A stretch of 64,000 bases of DNA from an uncultured Dorea sp. (GTDB taxonomy: Bacteria > Bacillota > Clostridia > Lachnospirales > Lachnospiraceae): assembly GCA_910588745.1 (NCBI GenBank), contig CAJURK010000005.1:19541-83540 (forward strand), written 5' to 3'. The translations under genes were made by a program, and so were the position numbers. Below are positions 34,195 through 43,237 of this stretch, piece after piece. The notes beneath the pieces were generated by a model. It ran no database searches. It was not told the DNA's origin and saw nothing but the letters and a program-made list of their open reading frames with translations. Each line of letters starts with the position of its first letter. Positions within the stretch are counted from its first letter, which is position 1.

Positions 34195-36330
34195 TCATTT
34201 TCCGATTAATACCATAACGCTTCTGGGCCGCACGGCAATCCGGTCTCCGGTAATTCCGTAAGCCTTTTGCCGCTCTTCCCAGGTATCGGCTATCACATGC
34301 CAGCACATGGACGCGGGCAGTTCCGGAAGCGTCACGTCCAGAGCTTCCCAGTATGCGTTGGAAGCAATATAGATGACTTGGGGGCCGGTGAGTTTATCTT
34401 GTCCTGCAAACATTACGCCTACATACCGGTCATATTTCTCAAAGCGTTCGCACCATGGGGTCACGCCGTGGAAGCTGGTGTCAGGAAAACCGCATACGCC
34501 GCCGCTGACGTTAGTGCGCAGTATTCGGTGATCTTTGCGGAATTGAATCATGTAACAGAAAAACCGGAACATATCCTGGTTCTTTTCAAGCAGCCGCCAG
34601 TCCAGCCAGGAGGTGAGATTGTCCTGACAATATGCGTTGTTATTACCGAACTGGCTGTTGCCAAACTCATCCCCGGCAAGAAACATAGGAATTCCGCGGC
34701 TGCACATTAAAAGCGCAAAGGCATTGCGCATCATCCGCCTCCTGAGAGATTGGATTTCCGGATCATCCGTTTCCCCTTCTACACCGCAGTTCCAGCTATT
34801 GTTGTCATTTGCCCCGTCAGTATTATTCCAGCCGTTTTTTTCATTGTGCTTCGTATTGTAGGAGAACAGATCATATAGGGTAAATCCGTCGTGGCAGGTA
34901 ATGAAGTTGACCGAAGCGTTTGTTCTGTTCTTTGCTTCGTAAATATCCCGGGAACCGACGATACGCAGGGCCGCAGCCTGCGCCATGCCCGGATCGCCTT
35001 TTAAATAGCGGCGCATATCGTCCCGGTAAATGCCGTTCCATTCTGCCCACCGGTTCCAGGAAGGAAAGGTTCCCACCTGGTATAAGCCGCCGGCGTCCCA
35101 TGCCTCGGCAATTAGTTTCACATCGCCTAGGATTGGGTCGAAGGCAAGGGACTGTAAAAGCGGAGGCTTATTCATCGGGGAGCCGTCCTCGTTGCGCCCC
35201 AGGATAGAAGCAAGGTCGAACCGGAAACCGTTGATGTGATAGGTAGTAACCCAGTAGCGCAGGCAGTTTAGGATCATCTGATGTACAATCGGATGATTGC
35301 AGTTTAGGGAATTGCCGCAGCCGCTGAAATTATAATACTGTCCGTCCGGAGTCAGGAGATAGTAAATATTATTGTCAAATCCTTTGAATGAGAAAAACGG
35401 ACCGTGTTCATTTCCTTCGGCAGTATGGTTAAAGACCACATCCAGATAGACTTCAATTCCATGCTGGTTGAATTCCTGTATCAGGTGTTTTAACTCATTG
35501 CCTTCCCTATTATACTCAAGGCTCGCAGAATAACTGGTATTGGGGGAGAAGAAGCTGACCGTATTATAGCCCCAGTAATTGTACAGTTTCTCGCCGTCCA
35601 CTTCTCTATAATCCTGCATTTCGTCAAATTCAAAAATCGGCATCAGTTCCACCACATTTACCCCCAGCTCCAGCAAATAAGGAAGCTTCTCCCTAAGTCC
35701 CGCAAAAGTTCCCGGATATGCGACGCCGGAAGAATCGTGTTTGGTAAAGCCCCTTACATGAAGTTCGTAGATGATTAAATCCTCAGTAGGAAGTAAAGGA
35801 GTGGAAGCGGCTCCCCAGTCAAAGTCGTCTTTGACTACCCTGGCCTTATAATGCTGCTGTCCTCTGGGAGAGGTATGCCCCCATTTGCTCTGGCCGGTAA
35901 CCGCCCGGGCATAAGGATCCAGAAGATACTTATTCCGGTTGAAGATCAGCCCCTTTTTCGGTTCATAAGGACCGTCCACCCGGTATGCATACTCAAATTC
36001 CTCAATATTCAGCTTGAATACGATCATAGAATATACATTACCGATTCGGTAATGGCTCGGAAATGGGATTTCGGCGAAAGGCTCGTCTTCCTCCCTGTGG
36101 AACAGGAGCAGATCAATACTGGTGGCGCCGTGGGAGTACACGGTAAAATTAACGCCGCCGGGAATTGCCGTAGCGCCGTTGATATCATAGAATCCGGGAC
36201 GGACCTGAAATCCGCTGATGATATCTATGGGAACCATATGGATGGAACTTGGAAGGCTTAGTTGCTCCATAAGACTTCCGGATCCGGAATTTTTTGGGAA
36301 GGCCTGTGGATTCTGTTCGGTTCTGTTCAT
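34195..36330 (-). CDS. Glycogen debranching-type enzyme (GH13 isoamylase/GlgX group)
   Basis: Cleaves alpha-1,6 branches in glycogen or limit dextrins. The protein has 711 residues. The N-terminal CBM48 domain begins at about residue 40 (GATAIPGGVNFTVYSHGAT). The GH13 barrel has the four conserved regions: DVVFNHTAEG, then GFRFDLASILG with the nucleophile Asp, LIAEAWDAGG with the acid/base Glu, and FITCHDGFTLYDL with the stabilising HD pair. There is no signal peptide. It has its own promoter and a leader hairpin on the minus strand. It is transcribed away from dfx and towards the GH53 operon. GlgX or isoamylase type cannot be told apart by reading alone. Confidence 0.92.
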   Translation of the reverse strand: MNRTEQNPQAFPKNSGSGSLMEQLSLPSSIHMVPIDIISGFQVRPGFYDINGATAIPGGVNFTVYSHGATSIDLLLFHREEDEPFAEIPFPSHYRIGNVYSMIVFKLNIEEFEYAYRVDGPYEPKKGLIFNRNKYLLDPYARAVTGQSKWGHTSPRGQQHYKARVVKDDFDWGAASTPLLPTEDLIIYELHVRGFTKHDSSGVAYPGTFAGLREKLPYLLELGVNVVELMPIFEFDEMQDYREVDGEKLYNYWGYNTVSFFSPNTSYSASLEYNREGNELKHLIQEFNQHGIEVYLDVVFNHTAEGNEHGPFFSFKGFDNNIYYLLTPDGQYYNFSGCGNSLNCNHPIVHQMILNCLRYWVTTYHINGFRFDLASILGRNEDGSPMNKPPLLQSLAFDPILGDVKLIAEAWDAGGLYQVGTFPSWNRWAEWNGIYRDDMRRYLKGDPGMAQAAALRIVGSRDIYEAKNRTNASVNFITCHDGFTLYDLFSYNTKHNEKNGWNNTDGANDNNSWNCGVEGETDDPEIQSLRRRMMRNAFALLMCSRGIPMFLAGDEFGNSQFGNNNAYCQDNLTSWLDWRLLEKNQDMFRFFCYMIQFRKDHRILRTNVSGGVCGFPDTSFHGVTPWCERFEKYDRYVGVMFAGQDKLTGPQVIYIASNAYWEALDVTLPELPASMCWHVIADTWEERQKAYGITGDRIAVRPRSVMVLIGK

Positions 36331-36346
36331 ATTATACCTCCTGTAA

Positions 36347-36415
36347 GAAAACAGCCCGAAAGGGCGGTTTTTCGTATTATGGTCTAATTATAATATATAA
36401 TCGGTTCTTTTGCAA
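36347..36415 (-). promoter_or_regulatory. Promoter and leader hairpin of the debranching-enzyme gene
   Basis: On the minus strand, -35 TTGCAA (36410-36415), 17-base spacer, -10 TATAAT (36387-36392). Further down, GCCC-TTTC-GGGC flanked by pairing AAAAC and GTTTT (36347-36371) forms a hairpin that could attenuate transcription. Confidence 0.7.
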
Positions 36416-36454
36416 AATGCATGTTATAATTCATAGAACAGTTTTTCTAAATGG

Positions 36455-36483
36455 TTGACTCATGTGCATTGTTTTGATACAAT
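36455..36483 (+). promoter_or_regulatory. Promoter of the superoxide reductase-rubredoxin pair
   Basis: -35 TTGACT (36455-36460), 17-base spacer, extended -10 TGA-TACAAT (36478-36483). This is one of the best matches to consensus in the window. Confidence 0.75.
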
Positions 36484-36587
36484 CGTGTACAGGAATCATT
36501 TTCCGGACGCCGTGGATATATTCCTTGTTATATCAGGGTTGTTTGAGGAAATATTCCGAATAAAATAAACTAGAGTGAGGTAGAAAA

Positions 36588-36962
36588 ATGGAACAGAAAT
36601 TTTATATTTGTGAACATTGCGGGAATATTGCGGCTTTGATCAAGAATGCAGGCGTTCCGCTTATGTGCTGCGGACAGAAGATGAAAGAGATCATTCCGGG
36701 AACCACGGATGCTGCTGTAGAGAAGCACGTCCCGGTTTACAAGGTGGAAGGGAATCTTGTTACAGTCACCGTAGGTTCTACCGAACACCCGATGATGCCG
36801 GAGCATTCCATTGAGTGGGTATCTCTGCAGACAGCGCAGGGGAACCAGCTTAAGACCTTGAAGCCGGAAAACAAGCCGGAAGTATCTTTTGCGCTGTGCG
36901 ACGGGGACGAGGTGGAAGCGGTGTACGCTTACTGTAATCTGCATGGACTCTGGAAGGCATAA
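36588..36962 (+). CDS. Desulfoferrodoxin (superoxide reductase)
   Basis: Reduces superoxide to peroxide without making oxygen, a defence typical of anaerobes. It has 124 residues and two iron sites. The N-terminal FeCys4 centre uses CEHC and the CC pair in MCCGQ. The catalytic centre uses histidines in EKHVPVY and STEHPMMPEHSIEW, plus the final CNLHG motif. This is the two-iron (class I) form. The ATG follows AGTGAGGTAG. A rubredoxin gene is 96 bases downstream, its usual electron donor, and both fit one transcript from the promoter at 36455. Confidence 0.96.
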   Translation: MEQKFYICEHCGNIAALIKNAGVPLMCCGQKMKEIIPGTTDAAVEKHVPVYKVEGNLVTVTVGSTEHPMMPEHSIEWVSLQTAQGNQLKTLKPENKPEVSFALCDGDEVEAVYAYCNLHGLWKA

Positions 36963-37058
36963 AAGCCAGGCAGGCATCCCGGCGACGTGTTGAGAAGGCG
37001 GGTCTGGGGAAGTTACAGACAGAAGAATCAGTTTTTAAATACGACAGGAGGAAAGAGT

Positions 37059-37214
37059 ATGAAGTACGTGTGCGACGTATGCAGTTGGGAGTATGATGAA
37101 GAACAAGGATATCCGGAAGGCGGAATTGAACCCGGAACAAAGTGGGAAGATGTGCCTGAAGATTTCGTATGCCCGCTGTGCATGGTTGGAAAAGATCAGT
37201 TTTCAGAAGTATAA
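37059..37214 (+). CDS. Rubredoxin
   Basis: A 51-residue electron carrier with one Fe(Cys)4 site. The cysteines lie in CDVCSWEYD and CPLCMVGKD, with the family core GGIEPGTKWEDVPEDF. ATG 37059 follows ACAGGAGGAAA. A longer frame from 36987 adds 24 residues not found in rubredoxins. It most likely donates electrons to the upstream superoxide reductase. The FAD/NAD oxidoreductase at 60946 is of a type that could reduce it, though that gene is far away. Confidence 0.96.
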   Translation: MKYVCDVCSWEYDEEQGYPEGGIEPGTKWEDVPEDFVCPLCMVGKDQFSEV

Positions 37215-37250
37215 AAGCGGTGGAAGAAAAGAATTTTATGAAGCCATAGA

Positions 37251-37285
37251 GGGAGAGGCGGCTAAAGAGCGGCCTCTCTTTTATT
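37251..37285 (+). terminator. Terminator after rubredoxin
   Basis: AGAGGC-G-GCT pairs with AGC-G-GCCTCT around an AAAG loop, with a T-run right after. Confidence 0.75.
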
Positions 37286-37354
37286 CCAGTATACAGCAAG
37301 CGCTAAGCCCTGTTAAAACAGTAACGAAAAGTGTCGGGAGAGACAGGGTTATGC

Positions 37355-37383
37355 TTGATTTTGTGGACGCTCTGTTTTAAAAT
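37355..37383 (+). promoter_or_regulatory. Promoter of the receiver-hybrid kinase operon
   Basis: -35 TTGATT (37355-37360), 17-base spacer, -10 TAAAAT (37378-37383). The first gene starts 52 bases later. Confidence 0.65.
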
Positions 37384-37434
37384 GTATTCTGTAGGGATTG
37401 AGAAATCCCTAATTGTAAATAGGGAGGCAGCAGT

Positions 37435-37797
37435 ATGCAGAAACGTATCTTAGTAGTAGATGATGATTCAATGAATTTAGTAAGAACCAAGATGATTTTA
37501 AAGAAGCATTATATCGTGTTTCTTGCGGAGTCGGGGGAAGAAGCGCTAAGGAAGCTTAAGACTGAGAAAATAGATTTGGTTCTTCTTGATATTGCAATGC
37601 CGGGGATGGACGGTATTGAGACGTTTGAACGGATGAGGAATTATCCGATCGATATTCCCGTGATTTTTCTGACAGCGTCGGGAGATGAGGATGATGTAAA
37701 GAGCGCGATCAGGCTGGGTGCGGTCAATTATCTAAAAAAGCCCTTCTATCCGCAGGAATTGCTGAAACGAATCGCAAAGGAGTTTGAGAAAGAATGA
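37435..37797 (+). CDS. Stand-alone receiver protein (CheY-like)
   Basis: A 120-residue single receiver domain with no output domain. Acidic pocket VVDDDS, phospho-acceptor Asp52 in LVLLDIAMPGMDG, switch Thr in FLTASGDE, and Lys in LKKPFYP. The ATG follows GGGAGGCAG. The stop overlaps the next start (ATGA), so it is coupled to the Hpt-bearing hybrid kinase. It is probably the relay partner of that kinase or of the DegV-fused kinase further down. Confidence 0.93.
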   Translation: MQKRILVVDDDSMNLVRTKMILKKHYIVFLAESGEEALRKLKTEKIDLVLLDIAMPGMDGIETFERMRNYPIDIPVIFLTASGDEDDVKSAIRLGAVNYLKKPFYPQELLKRIAKEFEKE

Positions 37798-40328
37798 GAA
37801 CGCAAGAGCAGACAAGTATGCACCTGCTTTTGGCTGTTATTGTCACGGTGTTCAGCGGGATGCTTTTTCTAATTACAGCGGCAATGGGGTGGGAACTGTG
37901 GGTGGTTCCACTGATTATGGCCGGGTGTTTTAGCGTATGGTGCCTTCACATTGGAAGAACCGGCTCGGAACTGATTTATGAGAATCTATGCGCCGGAGTG
38001 ATGATGACGGAATTCTTTTTCTTTGGAGTTCATAGCGTCAGTCTTTATGATATACCCGCGGTGGTGTGTATCATGATTCTAATTTTTTCTATGTTTGACA
38101 GAAAGCGGCTGATATATATGACAGCCGCTTTGTATATGCTGGTGCTGCTTTACCATTTTCTGTTCCTGGATACGATTACTTCCGAGATAGAACCGAGGGA
38201 AGTACTGCGTCTGGGAATCGGCGTTGCAGTGATGATAGGCGCGGCGTTAATTGCAAGATACCGGATTGACAGGAGGAAAGCAGATCGTAGGAGATACGAT
38301 AATGCTTTCGCAGAGCTGGAAACAGCAGGCAGGCAGAACGCAGAGTTTTTGTCCAACGTATCTCATGAACTCAGGACGCCGATTAATATGGTACTGGGGA
38401 TCAGCGAAGTTACTCTGGAAAAGGACATTTCTCCAGAAATCCGCACAGACATGCAGTCGATACAAATGGCGGGAAAACGTTTATCCAATCAAATTAATAA
38501 TATGCTTGATTATACGGAGATTGTAGAGGGTACGCTGATTCCTGCAAAGGAAGAGTACATGATTACTTCGGTGTTGAACGACGTCATTACCATGACGGCG
38601 ATGCAGGGAAGCAGAAATCAGCTTGAATTGGTGTTTGACATTAATCCGAAGACCCCGGCAGTGCTAATCGGGGATGCGGAGAAGATATCTCATGTGCTGA
38701 AGATTATTCTGGAAAATGCAATTAAATTTACGGAAGAAGGCGGAATTAATGTTTGCATTGAGTACCGGCAGGAAGAATATGGGATCAATTTAATTATTGA
38801 TATTTATGATACCGGTATCGGTATGACAGATTCTCAGCTAACGCAGATTTATGATGATTTTTATCAGGCAGATTCGGGGAGCAACCGTTTCGCCGGAGGA
38901 CTTGGGCTTGGGATTCCGATTGCCCGGGGGCTTCTTCATTCAATGGGAGGGTTCATTCATTTTGAAAGCGAAGGGCAGCAGGGACTGCAGGCTCATATTA
39001 CCATTCCGCAGGGAGTGGCGGATGACGTGCCGTGTGTTGTACTTCCTAATGCAGACCAGCTTTGCATTGCATGTTATTTCCGGCCGGAGAAATATAGCTG
39101 CGACGAAGTTCGGAGATATTACGATAAGCTGATCCTGCATCTGGTGGAGGGACTTGGCATCGAGGGATACCAGGCGCACAATTTTGAAGGGCTGTTAAAG
39201 CTGCAGCGCAGCCATGAGTTGACCCATGTGTTTATTGCGCAGAGCGAATATGAAGAGAACCGGACTTATTATGAGGGACTTGCAGATACATATAGAGTGG
39301 TTGTAATTGCGGAAAAAGAGTTTAACTTAAGAAGGGACAGCAAACTGCTTGTGATACATAAGCCGTTTTCTGCTCTCTCAGTTGCAAATCTGCTCAATGG
39401 GGAAGCGGAGGGAAATGGGTTTGAAGAAGCGCAGGCCGCAGGCCGCAAACCGTTTGTCTGTGTAGGAGTCCGGGTGCTGGCAGTTGACGACGAAGAGATG
39501 AATCTTGTAGTTGCCAAGGGCGTGTTGGGAAGCTATGGAATACAAGTAGACACTTGTCTGAGCGGAAGAGAAGCGGTAGAGCGCTGCAGGAGGATTTCCT
39601 ATGATATTGTGTTCCTGGATCATATGATGCCGGGCTTTGACGGTGTGCAGACGCTGAGACGTATTCGTGAAATCAATAATGGAGTCTTTCGGGATCTTCC
39701 GGTGATCGCATTGACGGCAAATACGTTAAGCGGCGCGCGGGAGATGTTCCGCAATGAAGGTTTCACGGAATTTATCCCGAAGCCAATCGAGCGTTCAGTT
39801 TTAGAAAGAGTACTGCGCAGGGTGCTGCCAAAGTCCTGCATAAAGTATGGGGCGTCTCCTGTGGACGAAGAAAGTCCGATAGAGAATGAGGAGCCGGCGG
39901 TAAAAGATCATTTGCCGGAGGCTGTCGAGACAACAGACGCGGATATGAGAGTAGCCGAATCGGATGCAGAAGTATCTCAGCCGTTTGGATGTCTGCAGCA
40001 GGCCGGAATCAATGTTCAGATGGGACTGGATTACTGCTGCGGAGAAGAAGAGTTTTATCGGGAAATGCTGCATATGTTTCATGAACAGTGTCCGGAAAAG
40101 AAAAAAGAAATCCATTCTTTGTATGAGGCGGCTAATTGGGCGGATTATGCGGTAAAAGTCCACGCATTAAAGAGTACTTCGCTGACCATTGGGGCAGAAA
40201 AGCTTTCTGCTCATGCTAAGGCTTTGGAACAGGCCGGAAAAGAAGAGGATGTAGATTATATCAGGGAGAACCACCCTATATTGCTGGAACTGTATGATGA
40301 GGTCAGCGGGATTATCGCCGGATTATGA
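37794..40328 (+). CDS. Membrane hybrid histidine kinase with degenerate receiver, receiver and Hpt domain
   Basis: An 844-residue phosphorelay protein. About five hydrophobic spans lie in residues 8-160. HisKA follows with phospho-His191 (NVSHELRTPINMV), then HATPase (ILENAIKF, DTGIGM, GGLGLGIPIA). Residues of about 400-545 look like a receiver that has lost its phosphorylation site (CVVLPNADQLCIACYF, then VVVIAEKEFNLRRD). A true receiver with Asp609 (IVFLDHMMPGFDG) and a C-terminal Hpt with His790 (VHALKSTSLTIGAEKL) complete the relay. It is 43 bases upstream of the DegV-fused kinase and coupled to the CheY-like protein. No DNA-binding output is linked. Confidence 0.92.
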   Translation: MRTQEQTSMHLLLAVIVTVFSGMLFLITAAMGWELWVVPLIMAGCFSVWCLHIGRTGSELIYENLCAGVMMTEFFFFGVHSVSLYDIPAVVCIMILIFSMFDRKRLIYMTAALYMLVLLYHFLFLDTITSEIEPREVLRLGIGVAVMIGAALIARYRIDRRKADRRRYDNAFAELETAGRQNAEFLSNVSHELRTPINMVLGISEVTLEKDISPEIRTDMQSIQMAGKRLSNQINNMLDYTEIVEGTLIPAKEEYMITSVLNDVITMTAMQGSRNQLELVFDINPKTPAVLIGDAEKISHVLKIILENAIKFTEEGGINVCIEYRQEEYGINLIIDIYDTGIGMTDSQLTQIYDDFYQADSGSNRFAGGLGLGIPIARGLLHSMGGFIHFESEGQQGLQAHITIPQGVADDVPCVVLPNADQLCIACYFRPEKYSCDEVRRYYDKLILHLVEGLGIEGYQAHNFEGLLKLQRSHELTHVFIAQSEYEENRTYYEGLADTYRVVVIAEKEFNLRRDSKLLVIHKPFSALSVANLLNGEAEGNGFEEAQAAGRKPFVCVGVRVLAVDDEEMNLVVAKGVLGSYGIQVDTCLSGREAVERCRRISYDIVFLDHMMPGFDGVQTLRRIREINNGVFRDLPVIALTANTLSGAREMFRNEGFTEFIPKPIERSVLERVLRRVLPKSCIKYGASPVDEESPIENEEPAVKDHLPEAVETTDADMRVAESDAEVSQPFGCLQQAGINVQMGLDYCCGEEEFYREMLHMFHEQCPEKKKEIHSLYEAANWADYAVKVHALKSTSLTIGAEKLSAHAKALEQAGKEEDVDYIRENHPILLELYDEVSGIIAGL

Positions 40329-40380
40329 CAGAGTCTGCTTTTAGTAAGAGAATCCGGGTTGTGAGAGGAGGATGCGTCGG

Positions 40381-43071
40381 GTGTTAAAAAAATGGTTTGA
40401 AATGATTTTTGACCACAGAATCAGCCTGAGGGAACGAATGTTTCGAGCAGGAACTGCTATCTGTATGGTTGCGGCGGTATTTGTTCTGCCGATGGGCAGG
40501 AATATTATAAATATATTGATATTGACGATCAGCCTTATTTTTATGGCGTTGGTTGTAAAGATTAGTATCCAGAAAGATTGCGTTGAAAAAGGAGCCACGT
40601 GTGTCGCGGTGTTGATTCTGCTGCTTTTTCCGTTTAGTTTTTTTACCGCGGGAGGGTTTTACAGCGGTGTGCCGGAATGGCTGGTAATCTATTTTATCTA
40701 CATTAGTATTACTCTGACAGGAAAGCGCAGGGTTGTTTTTTATCTGCTTTGCGTGGCGGAGACGGAGATCTGTTATTACCTTGCGTTACATTTTCCGGAA
40801 TTTGTCGCGCAAAATACGCAGAGCCGATCCTTTTTTGATTCTGCAAATTCGGTGATCCTGGTAGGAATTCTGGTAAGCGGGATGCTTATTTTCCTAAACA
40901 GGCTGTATGAAGAGGAGAATGAGATTTCCAGACAGCAGAAGAAGGAGATTGAGGAACTGAATAAGGCGGAGAATCATTTTTTCTCCAGCATGAGCCACGA
41001 GATCCGTACCCCGATCAATACGATCATCGGGTTAAACGAGATTATTCTGCGGGGAGATATTCCGGAGGATGTGGCGGAAAATGCAAGGAACATCCAAGGA
41101 GCAAGTAAGATGCTTCTTACATTGATTAACGATATCTTGGATTTATCCAAGATCAAGTCCGGAAAGATGGACATTGTGAATGTTTCGTATGAGACCGGAG
41201 AGCTTTTTTCGGAAATTGTTAACATGATTTGGATTAAGGCGAAGGAGAAAGGGCTGGAATTTAAACTCAATGTGGATTCTTCTATTCCGAGCATGCTTTG
41301 CGGAGACGAGGTTCGGATTAAACAGGTTTTGATTAATCTGTTGAATAATGCGGTGAAATACACCAGCGAAGGTTCCGTTACGCTTTCCATCCGGTGCGAA
41401 CGGCTGACATTGAACAGAGTGCGGGTCTGGTATTCGGTTGAGGATACCGGGCAGGGAGTGAAAAAGGAGAACATTCCTTATATCTTTAATGCATTTAAGA
41501 GGGTGGAAGAAGAGAAAAACCGTCATATTGAAGGAACCGGGCTGGGACTTAGCATTGTTCAGCAGATGGTGGAACTGATGGGCGGCGAGATTAAGGTCAA
41601 CAGTGTTTATACCAAAGGCTCCAAGTTTGTTGTCATGTTAGAACAGGATATTATTGATGATCAGGAACTGGGGACATTTACGTTGTCGTCCCGTAAAAAA
41701 AGCCACCGCGGGGAGCAGTACAGGCAGAGTTTTGAGGCGCCGGATGCGCATATACTTGTGGTAGACGACAATGAGATGAACCTTATGGTGGTGCGTAAGC
41801 TGCTTTCCGAGACAAAGATACAGATTGATACCGTGTTAAGCGGTGCGGAATGTTTAAGGATGACTCAGAATCTCCATTATGACGCTATCTTGATGGATCA
41901 CCTGATGCCGGAAATGGATGGAATCACATGCTTCCACGCACTGCGCACGCAGCCGGGAGGGCTGTGCCAGGATGTGCCGGTGATTGCGCTGACTGCTAAC
42001 GCAGGAAGCGGTAATCAGCTTCTCTATCGGAAGGAAGGCTTTGACGGCTATTTGGCAAAACCGGTCAGCGGCGCGCTTCTTGAAGCGGCCGTACTGAGTA
42101 TTCTGCCAAAGGAATTGGTGAATGTGAGTGAAGAAGCTGATCAGAACGAAATAGGAAAAGACGTGCTGATTTTTGAACAGACTCATAGGATTTCTCTGAT
42201 GATTACTACGGACAGCGTGTGCGATCTGCCGGAATCTCTCGTAAATGAATTTGGAATTTCCGTATGCCCGTATTATGTATGCACCGATGACGGACGATTT
42301 CTGGATGAGTTAGAGCTTCGGGCAGATGAACTGCTGATGCATATTTCAGAAGGGCATCATGGTTTTTCCAAGGCTCCGGAGGTGGAAGATTATGAACAGT
42401 TTTTTGCGGATAACCTGACGGTTGCTCAGAATGTGATTCATATTACTATGGCGAAGCACGTCAGCGAGGGGTATCAAAATGCTTTTGAAGCGGCAAAATC
42501 TTTTGAAAATGTTACGGTGCTGGATTCAGGGCATCTCTCAAGCAGTATGGGATTAATCGTATTGTATGCGGCTTCGATGGCTGAAAATCATGTCTCAAAG
42601 GCGGAAATTGTAAAGACCGTAAAAACGCTTAGGAATTATATTTCCTCTGCATTTATTATTGATAAAACCAATATGATGTTCCGCGCAGGCAGAATATCGA
42701 GAAGAATTCAAGTACTATGCGACGCGCTGCTGCTTCATCCGATCGTTGTACTCCGCAGAAGTAAATTGTCGGTAACCGGCATGGCCGCGGGTGATTTTTC
42801 AAGGATGGCGAAAAGTTATGTGCGTAGGGTATTTCGGAGCGTGAGGGGTATTGATCGGAGAATTCTCTTTATAACCTATGCGGGACTGGATGAACAGAAA
42901 CTGGAATTTATCCAGGCGCTGGTACGGCAGCATTGTTCTTTTGAGCGGATATACGTGCAGAAAGCATCTTCCGCGATTGCCAGCAATTGCGGCCCGGGTA
43001 CGTTCGGCCTGCTGTTTATAAGGAAGAATGAAGTTGATATTTCGTTCTCTCAAGGATCAAAGCATACATAG
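40381..43071 (+). CDS. Hybrid histidine kinase-receiver fused to a DegV (fatty-acid-binding) domain
   Basis: An 896-residue protein with an unusual architecture. N-terminal membrane spans (about residues 20-180) are followed by HisKA (SSMSHEIRTPINTI, His206), HATPase (LLNNAVKY, DTGQGV, GTGLGLSIV) and a receiver (ILMDHLMPEMDG, Asp506). A complete DegV domain then runs from about residue 604 to the end, with MITTDSVCDLPESL, IIDKTNMMFRAGRIS and NCGPGTFGLLFI. Canonical DegV/FakB residues differ: Phe662 stands where TSQP has Thr, and Asn869 where HxGPG has His. GTG 40381 is preferred over ATG 40372, because AGGAGG touches the latter directly. It may link lipid binding to phosphorelay signalling. 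Confidence 0.92.
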   Translation: MLKKWFEMIFDHRISLRERMFRAGTAICMVAAVFVLPMGRNIINILILTISLIFMALVVKISIQKDCVEKGATCVAVLILLLFPFSFFTAGGFYSGVPEWLVIYFIYISITLTGKRRVVFYLLCVAETEICYYLALHFPEFVAQNTQSRSFFDSANSVILVGILVSGMLIFLNRLYEEENEISRQQKKEIEELNKAENHFFSSMSHEIRTPINTIIGLNEIILRGDIPEDVAENARNIQGASKMLLTLINDILDLSKIKSGKMDIVNVSYETGELFSEIVNMIWIKAKEKGLEFKLNVDSSIPSMLCGDEVRIKQVLINLLNNAVKYTSEGSVTLSIRCERLTLNRVRVWYSVEDTGQGVKKENIPYIFNAFKRVEEEKNRHIEGTGLGLSIVQQMVELMGGEIKVNSVYTKGSKFVVMLEQDIIDDQELGTFTLSSRKKSHRGEQYRQSFEAPDAHILVVDDNEMNLMVVRKLLSETKIQIDTVLSGAECLRMTQNLHYDAILMDHLMPEMDGITCFHALRTQPGGLCQDVPVIALTANAGSGNQLLYRKEGFDGYLAKPVSGALLEAAVLSILPKELVNVSEEADQNEIGKDVLIFEQTHRISLMITTDSVCDLPESLVNEFGISVCPYYVCTDDGRFLDELELRADELLMHISEGHHGFSKAPEVEDYEQFFADNLTVAQNVIHITMAKHVSEGYQNAFEAAKSFENVTVLDSGHLSSSMGLIVLYAASMAENHVSKAEIVKTVKTLRNYISSAFIIDKTNMMFRAGRISRRIQVLCDALLLHPIVVLRRSKLSVTGMAAGDFSRMAKSYVRRVFRSVRGIDRRILFITYAGLDEQKLEFIQALVRQHCSFERIYVQKASSAIASNCGPGTFGLLFIRKNEVDISFSQGSKHT

Positions 43072-43080
43072 TTATAAGAG

Positions 43081-43126
43081 GCTGACGCAGCAGAATAATT
43101 TACGCGGCGTCAGCTCATGTTTTATT
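43081..43126 (+). terminator. Terminator-like hairpin after the DegV-fused kinase
   Basis: GCTGACGC (43081-43088) pairs with GCGTCAGC (43107-43114), followed by a T-rich stretch. It closes the signalling cluster. Confidence 0.65.
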
Positions 43127-43237
43127 TACAAAATCAATAAAATAGGGCGTCTCTTTCAATAGATTTGCGCTAGTATATTCAAAAACATTGTGATAAAATA
43201 AACACATAAAAATGAAACAAAATAGGAGGTTCAAACC

